Assembly (NCBI GenBank): GCA_950106755.1
Contig: OX467084.1
Coordinates: forward strand, 1,550,001 to 1,614,000
DNA from: Climacium dendroides
Taxonomy: Eukaryota; Streptophyta; Bryopsida; Hypnales; Climaciaceae
Length of the DNA: 64,000 nt
Reading direction: 5' to 3'
Part shown: one piece after another, positions 11,582 through 28,600 of the stretch
How positions within the stretch are numbered: position 1 is the first letter of the stretch
How the letters are laid out: each line of letters starts with the position of its first letter
Notes under the pieces: generated by a model
What the model saw: the letters and a program-made list of their open reading frames with translations, nothing else
Told to the model about the DNA's origin: nothing
Databases searched by the model: none
Translations under genes and position numbers: made by a program

Positions 11582-11722
11582 CCATTGCCTCAGTACTGTT
11601 GCAGTATACCGGTAGTTTCAATGGGAATACAGTACACCCATTGAAAGTACATTGTTGAAGTACTGAAGCAATATCCATATTCTCCATTGAAACTATACTG
11701 CAATAATACTCGAGCAATGGAG
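11582..11722. repeat. Foldback repeat with about 43-bp arms
   Basis: The left arm, 11582-11625, runs from CCATTGCCTCAGTACTG to TAGTTTCAATGGG. It pairs imperfectly with the right arm, 11682-11722 (TCCATTGAAACTATACTG to CGAGCAATGG). The loop is about 56 bp and contains further near-matches to the arms. It may be a small MITE or a hairpin-RNA source. Confidence 0.6.
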
Positions 11723-12555
11723 GTTACTTTCTTGATGTATATATTTATTTGAATGAAAGCCTTTTATAACGTTTGTTTGAAGTTTTTGAAGAATCTCATA
11801 ATTAGCTGGAAAGGATGTGGAAAATAAGTAATTCTATGTAAATGTTCTGAAGAATTTAATGTTCTTGATGCATGTGCAAGACAAACTTCTTTTGAGCACA
11901 ACTTGCTTACAAATTTCACATCTTTCCAAACAAAGCATATAGCTAGAATGTGATGCATTGAAATGCTATATCTCAATATATCAAAGATGATATTGAAATG
12001 GCACGGAAATGGCTTCTATTGTCAAAAAGGCATAATTAGGTTCAACTTTTCTAATGTAGCCTTTGGGTGGGATAAAGGTATGTTTACACTTGGTGTTAGA
12101 GGTGTTGTTTAGAATGTGAATTTGGTCCAAAGTAGGTCCAAATTCATTCCCAAGACTCTTAGTAACACCACTTTTAATACCAAGTGCAAGTATACCTTCA
12201 ACTCCATTTACTACTAATTGAATTTCAACCAATTGGATATGGTCAATTGAATGAATGCCCTCAATAAAGCGATGATACAATTTGAAAATTAGTGTAGACT
12301 TTATTTCCTACTTGTTGGTATATTTTATTTTCATTTTCATTTTTGGATACAAATGAAGGAGAACCACATTGCATTTTTTAACAATATGGAGTTTGATATT
12401 ATTTTGTTGTTGCAATTTAATCCTTGAAGGATGTTAAGGTCAAAAAGAGTTTGATGGATGATTTCATTGTTCAATTGATAAGCAAAAAATGCACCTATTG
12501 GTCCAATAATCAAGGATTTTGGTAATTAACTTGGTCATAAGGGGCTATATCCTTT

Positions 12556-12741
12556 GTGGTTTAACCTATAAAGAACGTAGATGATGTTTTTTGGCCGATG
12601 AATGACAAAGAATCTTTCCATGTAGGACAAAAGTGCAACTATTCATCTTTTAAATTTTGTGTGAAAAGGGAAGGTCTTCTACAATAGTATATCTTCCAAT
12701 GAGATGATTTCTATGGTGATTGACTCATTGTTTAAGAGTTA
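12556..12741 (+). mobile_element. MITE-like repeat, copy 3
   Basis: The left end GTTTAACCTATAAAG and right end TTTAAGAGTTAAAC form short inverted termini. Between them lies the family core ATGACAAAGAATCTTTCC, GTGCAACTATTCATC, AATTTTGTGTGAAAAG. Compared with copies 2 and 4 it lacks an internal block after CTTCCAATGAG. Confidence 0.7.
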
Positions 12742-13195
12742 AACTTCAAACCTTGATATTTGTGATTGTTGAAAGAAGAAAAGATTTCCATGATGCAAGT
12801 ACCTATTACAACCCTAAAGAGTCAAGATCTTTGAAACAAAGAAGTGATGACAATGAAAATTGTTCTTCATTGAATTAGTTACAATTTGAAACTCTAGTAA
12901 ATTTTTCATATTTTCTAGTGTATCAAATATTTGATTTTGTGCTTGCAATGCCTTGTCAAGAGTCAAATACATAAAATATTAAAATGTTCATGAAAATTTC
13001 AATAATCTACTTGGAACTAGGAGAACAAATAGGAGAACAAATAGTTGAAAATTTCAATATTATATAAAAATTTTGTACTACTAAGCATTGAATTTTTTTT
13101 GGTGAATAGGTACATAATTTATACGTGTACAATTCATTTCTAGAATTTTTGAAAATGTCATTCACTAGACACTTCTAATCCTCACAACATTTTTG
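12742..13195. other. AT-rich spacer between two MITE-like copies
   Basis: No open frame with coding character and no recognisable RNA gene. A short direct repeat (GGAGAACAAATAG twice near 13020-13040) is the only structure I see. Confidence 0.6.
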
Positions 13196-13432
13196 GTTTA
13201 ACTCTTTAGGTTACCCCCAAGTGTCTAATGGATGACAAAGAATCCTTCAATGTAAAGTAAAAGTGAAGATGTTCATTATTGAAATATTGTGTGAAAAGAA
13301 AAAGCCTTGCATAGTATGTAGTTTGACCTCCAATGAGTGTTTTTGTTTTTTAAGCAAATGATTCACGTAGTACCCCGAAGGATGATGTCCACAATGACCA
13401 ACCTATCATTTTGGGGTTAATGGGTTGATTTA
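13196..13432 (+). mobile_element. MITE-like repeat, copy 4
   Basis: The left end GGTTTAACTCTTTAGGTTAC and right end TTTTGGGGTTAATGG flank the family core GATGACAAAGAATCC. The block with CAATGAGTGTTTTTG and GATTCACGTAGTACCCC is kept. It is more diverged than copies 2 and 3. Confidence 0.65.
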
Positions 13433-15304
13433 AAACTTATCACTAAGCTAACATAGCATTGTATAACAAAGCAATGGGCCTCCCCATGCCAGGAAGGTAT
13501 ATTGCCTCCCAATATACTTAAGAGAAACTTTCAATTATTTCTTAAAATTTTCATTGACCATAATATGATTGATTTGGTTTTAGAAAAACTATTTTTAGAC
13601 TTAGAAATATGAAAAGTCACTTGTTTTTGGATTCAATTTCAAGGAAATAAAGTTAGCCATAATGTAGTGTACTAGTATCCAGATTTAAAAGAAGATTGAC
13701 TATGGAATTCGAAAAATATTCCCAAGCATGGATGGTATAGGGTAAAGTCATTGGATAGGGAATTTTTGCCAATGAAGTAGAGGCATGTGTTTTTTACCTC
13801 TTCCTAGTCTATAGCTAGTGACAACCATTCATTCATTTCTGTATATATTTGTATTTTTTACTTACGAATACATATATATTCTATATTTATATTTTGTATC
13901 CATATTTTGTATTTTTGTAGTTTGAAATTGTATATGTATGATCTTGTAATCACATTTGCATTTTGTATTTGCATTTTGTATTCAAATTTGGACAGCCAAG
14001 ATCATTTATTCTATAAACATCAATGACTTTGGTTTTTTCAAAAGTTCAATGGCATTTATAGAGGGGGATTTTTCTTGAACTCAAATCAACGAGTGGGAGA
14101 AGGAATTGTGAAATACAAACATCATGTTTGCATCTTTTTGGTACATAGTGGCTTTAGATTTGTGACAAATCTTTCATTCATCTCATAGTTTTTGAAATTT
14201 AACAATAAAATGATCTTTACAACAAACCCATGTTTTCACTCGTTTTCTAGTCCTAAAAATATAAAACTTGTTTTCCATACTTGAAGAATTTAGCTACCTT
14301 GGGATTGAGCACAAGTTGCCAACTTTCTAAAATCAATTATGTGACCTTTGAAGCCCATCAAAGCATAATTTTTCAGCTTAAGTCCAAACATTAATTTCCT
14401 TGAGGTACACTTTCACTTTTATGTTATAATCTTTCACTAAAGATGATACTTAGGACTTAGCTTTCTATAAGATCCTCTGATTCATTTTCCCTAAAAATGA
14501 TTCTTTCAATACTACCTCCAAGCTGAATCAACTCTTTGTAACATCTGAAATAGATCCAAAACACCCTTGAAAATGACTTACAATTTGAAGGGTTAATCCA
14601 AGGATTGTGGTTGGTTGAGGAGCCATCAATAAGATAGTTGTGTTTGTTGCATGCAAGGGAACTTTTTTCAAGGATGCAAAAAAGACCCTTGCCTCATTGG
14701 TACACAATATTATGGAAGTCAGCCCCTACTAGATGAATAGGTACATTCTTCCTCTCTTCCCCTTACTAGATGGATGAATAGGTACATTCTTCCTCCTCTC
14801 TTCTCCGAAAGTCATCCATCCATCTGACACTTTTTGTCCTCCGCAGCGTTTCAGGGTTCAGGTTGCAAGGTAGAGTACACCTCACTCGCTCAGCGCCAGA
14901 ACAGTCCACTGCGGAGAAAAAAAGGAACCAAGAGCAGTGGAAACTACCTGAAATGCGCAGCAGCTGCTGCTGCTGTTTTCCACAGTAGAGCTCCTCTGCA
15001 ACACCTACCCTTGGTAGTGTTGTTGTCGCTTTTATTATTCAGTCGGAGGGTTTTAGCAAAGAAAGGGTAGTACTACTGCCGTGATCGTGCAGGAGGAAGA
15101 AGACGGAAGCGTCCGGGAGTATGCGCAGACAGCGCGTCACTTACATTCTCTGACGAGCAGTGAGAGGGACGACGCGCTTGCTCCCCTCCCAGTTTTTTTT
15201 CCCCCCACCATTTGGAGCTAGAGAGGGTTTGCATTTGGAGGGAGAGTTTTGGTTGAGAGTTTTTGTTGGAAGAGGAGAGACAGGGCGGGATTAGGTTTGG
15301 CGCG
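13433..15304. other. AT-rich spacer, then promoter and leader of the bZIP gene
   Basis: To about 14.7 kb this is AT-rich DNA without genes, including reiterated TTTGTATTTGCATTTTGTATT-like stretches near 13.85-13.98 kb. From about 14.8 kb composition becomes more GC-rich and purine-rich (GGAGGGAGAG, GAGAGGGTTTG). This is likely the promoter and 5' leader. A frame at 14834-15070 is short and unrecognised. I saw no clear TATA box. Confidence 0.5.
14724..14806 (+). repeat. Two-copy direct repeat upstream of the bZIP gene
   Basis: The unit CCCTACTAGATGAATAGGTA (with ...CATTCTTCCTC following) is present twice in tandem. The second copy is slightly longer because of TGGATGAA and CCTCCTC expansions. 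It sits about 0.5 kb upstream of the start codon. Confidence 0.7.
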
Positions 15305-18130
<2,826 letters not shown>

Positions 18131-19614
18131 ATAGCATTGGGATAAATTGCGAGACTATTTTTACAAGATTAACACTTAGAAACCCAATTAACCAATTTAT
18201 GGTCGCTGCCCGATTTCGGCCAGCGTTTTCAGGCGAACGAAAACTTTTTTTTCCAAAATGTTCATTTTTCTACGGAAACTAGGTCGGGTTGTCTTTCTAT
18301 TTTTTTATGCGAACCTTAGATTGCTAGAACGGTCAGAAGTTTTTTTTGTAAGGAAACTCTTTAGTGCCATATTGTTTAGTATTTGCCTACGTGTTGGAAA
18401 ATTTACTATTTGGAGAAAGTGTTTGATGTTTTCAGTATAAAATCTTTTGTCTGTTTCACAAATCAATGGAAGTACTAATTTTGGCAAATTGTCAAAGATT
18501 TTAAATGCTTTGAATAGAAATTGTAGTTTCTAGTGAATTAGCGGTGTAATATTCTTAAAAATAAATTGATATACGGGATATATCTTAAGAGTGTCTTTTA
18601 TCGCTACTAAAGTTGACAGCCTATATCCGGTTATGGAATGACTCATACATTTTGTTAACTATATGTTCTGATATGCACCAATGTTGAGATTCTCAGATTT
18701 TTAAGAGTGTTAAGTATTTGATATGAATATTCTTCACTTTTTTCAACAATTTATGGTAGATTCAAATCTTGAGTCGCCCAAAAGATCTCAAAATCTTGTG
18801 ACTCACAGAAGGCATGTGATTTCATCTCTGAATAACATAAATCAGAAACTTTTAGGGGTTTATGCGATATTTAGACAATTGAAAGTCCAATTGCAAATGT
18901 CAAATATGATGGCACACAAAATCACAGATTCATTCAAATGTTAGAAAACCTTTCCACTACAAGGTCCTTGAGACAGAAGACTTTTAGTATCCCAGACAAA
19001 GAATACTACGCAAATTCTATATGTACTGAAAAGGTACTTCCAAGAACATCATTTCAAGAGTCAGAAGGTAGCACCTAACCATTGCAGCTTGCAGGACTTA
19101 TAACTAAGGTGGGTACCCCAAAAACCACCACTTTTGCCACTGGGCCTAGTTACTAGTTCAAATTTTCACATTTTCTTTTTGGCAAGTGAAAGGCCTAGTT
19201 ACTAGTTCAAATTTTCACATTTTCTTTTTGGCAAGTGAAAGGAGGTTCCAATCCACCAAAGAACACAACATTTGAATACTGTATATAAAAGTTATGAAGG
19301 TACAAAGTTTGATTCTAAAACAATTTCTTCCACATAGGTACATAATTGATTTTGGAGATGTACAGTACACAGAGTGAAGAGTCAAGATGACAGTTTACGG
19401 TTAGTGGCACATTTGGGAGTGCCCACCTTGTATCACTAGCAACTCGTGTGTAATGGAATTGCTTCCCAACATTCTCTAAAAGTTGGAAATGCCTCATAAG
19501 AACTCAGCCACTTTCAAAGAAGAAATAAAATAAAAATAGTGCTGGAGAAGCCAAATTCTTGCCCATGCACCAAGCAGCAGTGCCATAACCCCAGCCTAGT
19601 TTTGATTTGATTTC
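18131..19614. other. Tail-to-tail spacer between the bZIP and ABC transporter genes
   Basis: It should contain the 3' untranslated regions of both convergent genes. No further gene is seen. A perfect 49-bp tandem duplication lies at 19143-19240. Confidence 0.6.
19143..19240 (+). repeat. Perfect tandem duplication, unit 49 bp
   Basis: The unit starting GGCCTAGTTACTAGTTCAAA and ending GGCAAGTGAAA occurs twice head-to-tail with no difference that I can see. This suggests a recent duplication, or an assembly artefact. Confidence 0.85.
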
Positions 19615-22600
19615 TTACCTTCGATCATATTTCATGAACTTGAGAGCTATCATGCTGGCCACCATAAACAGACAGATGAAAAGAAGCAGCATCCCCATAC
19701 TGTGATACCTTTTGCCGTAGTCCAAGGACATGAGATTTTGGATGATGAACCAGGCCAACACGTTGCCCTGATCTTGCACGCGCACACACGGGCAGTCGGG
19801 GCAGCTGGTGGGGACTAAGATGTCGCAGGTTTGGCAGAGCGGAGCCTCGAAATCACAATGGAACGCTATGGCGGTGAGGCTGTTGAGGGCATACTGGGTG
19901 GGATTCGCCCAATACAACCACATCCAGAACGTTGGAATTTTGGACTTCGGAATCATAAAACCGGAAGTCATGTTCCTGTAAGGCACACACCCGAGGCCAG
20001 ACAGAGACATTAGGAGCCACAGTTCGAGTGTGACGTCTTCCAAAAAAGAAGAAAGATACAAACCCTCAGCCAAATGAACATGATTGGTCTTAGCCAAGTT
20101 TCTAAGTTACCGTGCAGTTCATTGATATACAATCATGTCAGGTAATGCAATATCACGATTCCAACATGAATGAATGAGAGGTGTTTATAGTGCAGTTACC
20201 AGAAGTTCACAACAACTGGAATGATGATAGTTGCGACCTGAAACAAACCCATCAACGTTTTAAGAAACAAGATAATGCCACACCCTATCAAATATTGCAA
20301 AAGTCAGAAATTCAGCATGCTATCAAAAACATCATTTTAGTGTACTACCGTTGTTGCGAAAGGTAAGTAATTAGGGGCTATAACGTGGATTTGTGACTCT
20401 GCCCGGACTCCATCAAAAGTCTCAAAACAGTAATATAGTCCTAATTTTGTGATCCTATGACGTAGTTACGTTCAACCCCTTAAAAATCTTTTCATATTTG
20501 CACCACAGATGGACTTTTATGTGCTTTGTCAAGCATCCTGTCAAGCTAGATTGAGGAGATAAAGACCTGCACTCTCCTCAAGTTGGTATCCTCAACGTAT
20601 GAAACTATCATATTAAGATTTGGATTGATAATTCGCATGTACCTGTGCATTTGGAGTCAGCATCGCCAGGAAAATACCGAAGAATGTGATGGAGGCTGCA
20701 TATTCACATAACAGAAGCCAAAACTCGAAGAAGTCCTTGACAGAATTTGTGGCTACTCCACCCAAAGTGAAACATATTGAACAGAAAATAAGTGATGAAA
20801 TACAAAGATAAGGAATCTGCAAACATTCAAAACAAACACCAAATTTTAGTTCTCCACGGTATGGGACAATGCCAATATTTTCTAATTTCACAAGCCTTGT
20901 TGTCAGTGCACCTGTGACGAATATTTGCCTTCAATTAAGATTGTTGGAATAGTGTGCAAACGTTGCTGACAAAAGTCGAATATTGGAACGTCAAATAGAT
21001 GAAGGTTGATAATTCGATTGAACTAGGAATCCCGTTTGACATTCCCCCTAGTATTTGTTCTCATGGCCTCTAATCAGGTTGTATGCAAATCTGAAGTTCA
21101 TAGTAAACCAAGAAAAACTGGATGCTGAAGGTGACTTTCTACCCAGTACATATGCTCAGAAAAGTGTCCAGTCATTTCAATAGGCGTGCCAAATGTGTGC
21201 ACAGTATACAGTTATCAGCAACTCATGCATGGGGACGACTAACATGGGAAGAGACTAAGTAATGGTTCAAAAAATGAAGAATTTTTTTGGTGCCCAATGA
21301 AAATGAGACTGGTTTTGAAACAAAAGTAGCATGTTGGGGTCCATCATTCCAAAGGATGAAGCTGTTATGTCCATTGGGTCTAGAATTATGACATGCGGTT
21401 ATAGGAATATAGTGGCATTTTGAGATTGCTAAATAGAGATTTTGAATTTTTCTATCACTGAGGATTGTACTAAGGATTATACTATAGAGCATATGGAAAT
21501 AGACTTACAAAAAGTGAACATTTCTATTTAGGGTAAAGACACTTGGAATTTGCTGCTTGTTACAACTATTTAAAAAGTCATAATGCCAAGAGATTACTTA
21601 TGATCTGTTAAGTACCTCAGCCAGCACCCACGACATGCTGTAGAATAATACTGGATACATATTAGACGCCCGTTCACGATAGTAGACCACACGCTCAGCA
21701 TTAACCTTATAAGTGACAATAGATCACTTGTGAGTTTCTTCTATCACCAAAAATTCGAGACTCGAATAACACAGTTTCATAACTGTTACCATAACATGTG
21801 CCAGTTGGCAATAAAATACTCTGTATCTACTTCCCGAAAACTACTAATATTGTGCTCCCAAAGAACACTTTACTACCTTACATTGATAGATTTAGGAGAT
21901 GGTGACCAATAGGAAAAGCCACGAGCACCTGAGGAATGATGTTGTTTGCATTTGACATTGCGACCATAACGACCGATACGTAGATGAGTCCTAGCCGGGA
22001 AGACATGCCAGGAGTAGTATTGTACTTGATCTGCCAAACAAACGCAAGGGAACTCATTGTGGAATCACCCATAAATATCAAAATACTACTAAAAATTTCA
22101 AGGGAAAAAATTAAAAATTAAATCTAAGCCGCTTCTAATCCAGGGTAATTAAAGAAACATTTTCACATTTTTAAGTTTGTACAGTTGCGATCTCAAAGCA
22201 CAGTCATCAAGGTATTTAAAACCTGATAAAAGGTAGAACCCAAGATTAGGCCAAGAACAATATTCAACATCATTCTCCCAAAACTGCAAACAATTTCAAG
22301 AGAAGCACAAAAACATCATTGAACATTGTCTGGATTCTAGATTTGAACATTAAAACATACTCATATTGATTTTTACGATCAGATCTTGACTAGATTGAGA
22401 ATCCAGGTTAGAGCTGAAAATTCTAGTAAGTTCCGCAAAGATATCTGATTTAATCAAGTAATGACAAAGAAGAGGCAATGGACCTGTAAGCAATATTCCG
22501 CCAATATGTTCTGAATTGGCGAATGACAACAATCTTGCATAAAACCCAAGGTGATGCGGCATAACCTTTGATAAGTGGCTCCTTGCCAAGCTTCCCCCTT

Positions 22601-25600
22601 CCAAACTTATAGGTCTCAAGCTCCTCAACTGCAGGATATACATTACAAAGCAATTACAATTACAAGCAAATGAGTAAAGACTTGGATACAACAATGGCTC
22701 CCGCGTCCTATATCACACTGACTTGCGTAACTTCTATACAAATATTTAGGTGTTACTTAAGTGTCAAGCAAACTACATGGGTCCTCGACATACGATTCCG
22801 CTGAGCCAAAGAGCTCTGCTGATAATCAAGTGCAAAGTCTCGATGAGCAACGTGGCCTATCCCTGCTCCAATAATTTCCAGCATGTATGATGCTGGATTC
22901 TGGTCGACAGGACATTTCTTTACACCAGGAAGCGACTGGAAATAGTTCTGTATAAGCCAGGCACCCCCTTCAATCAGCAAATTCTTCACAGGATTGTCTA
23001 CTTCATCTTTTTCGGCAATGATACACTAATGACTCGGCTAAGCGTTTGAACAACGTCTTCAGTAAAATTAGACAAAGTCACAAACTCAGAGAATCTTCAC
23101 CAAGAATTATCAAGGGAGGCCTCTATATAATCACTCTGATTATATGGTCACTCTGAATCACGGTGAGTATTCTCTTTATGATGTGTAAGAGTTCCTGAGA
23201 CAGTTTAATTCTATGCAAACGCTGTTTGTGAATTTGCAGAAACCTTTCGACACAGTAGACTCATTAATTGATTCCAATTTGAAACATGACTGAATACTAA
23301 AATCATTATCATAACCATTTCCCAAAAACGTGTTCATAGTCCCTAATGTAATTGTAGCAGACTGAAAAAATGTTTACAGTGGATGGCATGAATGATTACT
23401 ACGGATGAGGTCCTGTATTGATTTACAAATACAACAGTATCCATGCATGAGAAATCTATGAAAATTTACACCCAGACGTACCAGAAGGTCCTCTGCTTGC
23501 TCTCCAATGGGTCCAAAATACGCAATCTCCCCACCTCGTTTTAACAGCATCAGGTGAGTGAAGCTCATGAAAAGTCGTCGGCTAGGTTGGTGAATGGTGC
23601 ATATTACACTACGGCCTGACTTGACAACATTGGTAATACTTCGCATGACAATTTGAGCGGCCCGACTGTCCAAGCCGCTTGTTGGTTCATCCAGGAACAA
23701 AATGCTTGGATTTGCCACCTGCAAGGTTAAAGGAGGCTTTTCTAAATGAAGAAAACTTCTCAAGATTAACATCACGTGGAAAGAATTGAATAGTATCGAA
23801 AGTCACTAATCGATGGACCACTTACAAGTTCAACCCCAATGGTGAGGCGCTTTGCCTCCTCCACGGATAGACCTCCATCCCCAATGGAACCAACCAATTT
23901 ATCCTCTACCTCGTTCAACTCTAGTAAGTTTAAGACCTGTCGTGACAAAACATGCTTCAAGAAACAGACATGGAGCAAAGCAAGCAATCTCAAAGACAGA
24001 AAAAATTTCGAGTAACATTGGAACAAAAGAGTTGCCATCACCTCTCAAAGGTATTATAAAAAAACCAGTCGTGTTAAACACTGCGAATTGTACCGTTATT
24101 TAAAACAGTTCAAACAAAACCCCTGTCAATTGCAACGAGGGTAGATTTTCTAATATACCCCTTGGGGTGGGTTCTCTATTAGTGATATATGGATAAATTA
24201 TATAATCACATGCATTCTTCTCAAAGCATGCATTGATGAAAGTCTTCTATTGATTGTCCTGTGAAGATGTTGTAAAAGAATTGCCTCATCGATGAACTTC
24301 TGACGAGTTGGAGCGGGAGTGGTTTTTGGATGGCGTAACGAACCACTGAATTCGAGGGACTCTCGCACAGTTATAAAAGGAGTATGGATGTCATTCTGTT
24401 CCACATATCTGTCCGGAAAATGTTAGAAATTGTATACTACAATATTACGCACGTTCACTTCAGACCTCATTGGCTTAATTATGAGTGATAACATGGAGTT
24501 TCGTAAACGTTTCTTCATTTAGACTCACAAATAGTATTGTATCAGACTCACCCAGCAATTCGTGCAAACGTCTCTTGTACTTTAGGGTAGCCATTAATAA
24601 GAATGTCTCCAAGTATTCTGCCTGTCGTCTTGCGGCCAGCTAGGACGTCAAGTAATGTCGTTTTTCCAGCGCCACTACTTCCCATCAATGCAGTCATGGA
24701 GCCGGGTTTTGCAAATCCGGAAACATTGGAAAGCAGTATTCGAGGATCTTGAATACCTGGAATTTTCACCTAAAAGACAAAATTAAAGAAATCTGTTTCA
24801 GAAAATAAAACCTACATTTCCAGGTCATCCTGAATCAAGTGATAAATATAGCTTAACTTATGCTACACAGATCTAAAAGCAACGAAACCTTTGAAAAGAA
24901 AGGATTAATAGAAACTTCAATACCTCATATACTATTTGATGGAAAGAGAGAATCATTGGCTCAACTTTGACGACAGCAAGACCTTGTTTGGATTCCCTAC
25001 CAACTTTACCAATTCTGGGAAATTGGAATTTCCGTTTAGTCCCTGAAGGATGTGAAACTGCTGGCTGATTGCGTAACAGTCGAGCGGCCGAAGGCAGTTT
25101 CACCTGCAAAAATATGATCCACGTTAAATGGTCTGCTCCAAGGTCTTTCCATAATAGAAAGGCATTTCCACTATCTAACCGTCATGAAAAAGGGCAGTTC
25201 ATTAGGATACCAAAATTAGAAAATCAGAAAATCAGAATGCCTCCGTTTGTAAATGTTTTCATGTACACTTGTACTTCATTAATTTTAAGAACTAAACACT
25301 AATATTACGGAGTATTAAATACTGAAGACAATCATATTGCCCGACTTTAATACCACTGAAATGGCTGAGATTCCGAAGTGTTCATAAGGTTTCAGGGATT
25401 ACTCTATATCAAACCACTCACGAAAATAAATAGTCATTAAATCTTCACATATATGTTACTCTACAAACGTAAATTGGAAAAAAAAACTCTTCCCAACCTA
25501 CACGATCCACCCTATCCACCCTAACATTAACATTTTCGACCCATTTCTGACCACTTAAGCAGATACACGTATCTGCAAGGCAGGTTTCGACAGTGGGAAA

Positions 25601-28600
25601 ATTTTCCCATGTGCAGAAATAGAGTTCATAAGGTTTCTATAATTTTTCAGATTTTTATTTCTCAAAATATAATTTCTATGAGTTTTTTAGCTGAAGATTC
25701 TGTTCCACCCATACTTGTTATATAGACCATCCTATTTTCCGACCAAGGTCTGGTTGCAAAATCCAACAAGGGTTGGTTGCAATATTGAGAGTCTTGTAGC
25801 CAATCATAATGCGCCACAACTGTGCTGGGAATTGTGCCATAATTAATCACTGTTAATCACCTCCTGCACAGAATTACACCACCCTATGGTGCCAGGATGG
25901 GTCGTTGATCAGGAATGGATTGCCTCCCCATACTTCTCAAACTCCTCTTCCTAAATTCCAACAGTTACTATACAAACTCACTCTTATTCATGCACCGCAC
26001 TTATCAATTCGCTTCTCAACCACATCTTCACAGATCTCATCACCACTAATACTTTCTACAATACTCTAATTCCATTCTTTAGCTGATCTCAAGAAACTAC
26101 ACGCTGTTTAGATAGATTGAAATGAAATAAACCCTGGCTCCTTTAGATAGAGCAGTCTCTCTTCGACGAAAGTACGTAGTTGAAGTACTCACTTCTCGGA
26201 GTCAATCGTGAGACCTTACATGAACAGACTCTTCATGTACGCCAATCATTTTTAAGAATTGGAGTTCCGTTCTACGAGGAACTCAGCTGAAAAGACCACA
26301 TATTAGCAATATATTGGCAAGTCGTGTCAGAGTGGGGCCACTTACTTCGTCATGCCGTATATTAGCAACTGTATAAAAGCAGCAGCAGGTCAAGAGCCAG
26401 TAATAGAAGAACAGAACAATCACAGGGACCCAAAGACCAAGAAAAAAAGTAGTTGGAAACTTGTAGATGTCCAAATAAGCTTGTCCAACTTTCATATTTC
26501 CCTTTCCAACGCAATAGGTGATCGAATCATCGCAGGCCTGTAAACCACGTAGATACAAAATGATAAGTTCTCTGTACCCAACAATTTATTCTTCATACCA
26601 TCTGTAATGATTTACTCCAAATGACCTCGCAGGAAATTTCGAAAAAACATCCAAACAAACATTCTGACTAAACACATTCGAACTGTTTTGTATTAGAGTT
26701 CCACTTACTTGGTTGTATCTTTCAGAAAGGAATTCGTTGCAAACGATGGCTGTAATAGCCCACTGAAGTGGACTGATGTAATATACCCAGATCCACCAAG
26801 CAGGCACTTTGTTCTTGGCAATTAGAAAACCAGAAAAGAGTAGAAAGAATATGATACACAGACCTGCAATATAAATGAAGTCTTCATGTGAGACCTTCAA
26901 TTTGGCTGATCCGGAATACGTAACATTAATATTGATCAAATACCAAATTTATTCCCACAGGCAATGCTTGCAGAAAGATGTAGGAAATCATCATTATCCT
27001 TGTTGGAAGTGATTAAAACATGTACCTGCCAAACCACTCGCTGCCTCTTTTGTACGACAAAAAGAAGCTAAGAGTCTAGTGAACATCGCGAAGGTGACTG
27101 CACATAGGAAAACAACAATAATATATAGAAAATAATGACCACCACTGTTTGAAGGCGTCAACCCCGTCAACCAATATACTAAAGGTGTATATATCACCAT
27201 CTGCAGCAAACCAAACAACAACTGTTAGGTTCTAACAACCACAAGCACTCAGCAGAAGCAATATCTAGTCGATCGACCTGGGTTATAGTGGAAGGGTCTC
27301 AAATACACTCAACACTCCCTAATTGCACTCTGTGATTGCACATTCCGAGCATATCCTGAGAATCTTCCATGTGGTGTACGCATCTGATTGGACAAATTCC
27401 ACATGCCAAATTCTGAACACATGTGACAGGAACCATTTGTCTCCACGAGGCAGTGCAATTAGAGAGGGTTGAGAGTGTAGAAGATCCGTTTAGCAGTGAA
27501 AGCTACAGTAAACCTCGTTCGAAAAAAATCAGTCTTAGGTTTGCTTGCATCTACACACAATGAAAAAGTTCTCATTAACTGGACATCCTGATTGGATTCG
27601 TGTCAGGATTTGATGACAGTTATAGGTCCAGAAGCTTCTCTCTTCTTGCCAACATGGACATCCAAAATATTGCGCAGAGCTTCCTCGGAGGTTAATCCTA
27701 TCAAGGTGTGCATATCAGCTTGAATGAAACGGTGACATTGTGAATTTACCTCTACAAGAGTCAAAGGAATTTGACTTAAAGTGCACGCGAGTACATAGGA
27801 ATATGGCCGAAAAAACCTAGCTGAATATTGCTTTTCAAACACCTGAATAACCAAGTCGTTAGTTCTCAGAATTGGTCTTCAGAAGCAGCAGACATTGTTA
27901 AAATACCAGACATATATTATAACTTCTGTTGTAGAGACTCAGTTTAGTGATAGAGGAAATAACTGTTCGCTCGTCCAATTGAACAGGTATTTGGGAAATG
28001 GTATTCAGTGAAAGAGTCATGACTGCAAGGAAAGCAAGGGACTTTCGAAGATCCATATCAGCACGAGCTGTGGTGTTGGGAACTTGATAAAATAAGGTCC
28101 CTGTGAAAATTCCTAAAACCACAAGCTGTTGCCCACACTATTTCAGTGCTAAAAAATTAAGAGACAATACATTTAGACACCAATCTAAATGTCCTCGAAT
28201 GTGCCTCTTATGATGCGCCCAACCACTAAGGCCCACTCCCGTAAAATATAACAAAGAACATAACTGAAACATGAACATCAAGTATGATAATTAAGGTGAG
28301 TGCGTACTGGTATCTAGATCGAAGACAATGGTTGAGAACTCTCCAAAGATGAATGATGTACCTGAATCATGCGAGCGTATAAAAAGCTTCTGCCTCGGAG
28401 TACTAAAGTGATTTGTCTTCGCATTACAGTTTTTGTGGAAGTCCATCCGTCTTGCACAAACTCTTGATTAAAAATATTTGCAGTTTCTGGAGATGCCTGT
28501 TGAAAAATCACAATCATCAGATCGGTGGCTGGAAATATTGCAAAATGAGTTCAATTATGCATCCCACTCCTTCCAAGCCTATCCATTGGACTGTGAACAA

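Larger units (their letters stand above)
10808..12555. other. 3' flank of the RING-FYVE-SYLF gene and spacer
   Basis: The first few hundred bases are likely 3' untranslated sequence. I recognise no further gene. Two small repeats lie here, listed separately: a tandem duplication near 11.3 kb and a foldback near 11.65 kb. The open frame on the minus strand at 11981-12280 has no recognisable domain. Confidence 0.5.

Noticed and set aside
15263..15304. Upstream TTG start for the bZIP protein.
   Set aside because: Plant initiation at TTG is unlikely, and the ATG at 15305 is in a strong context and begins the conserved N-terminus.
23472..23481. Donor at CTGG/GTGTAA for an NBD2 exon.
   Set aside because: The CTG/GTACGT donor 10 bp earlier gives the correct phase and the family spacing [16 protein letters not shown].
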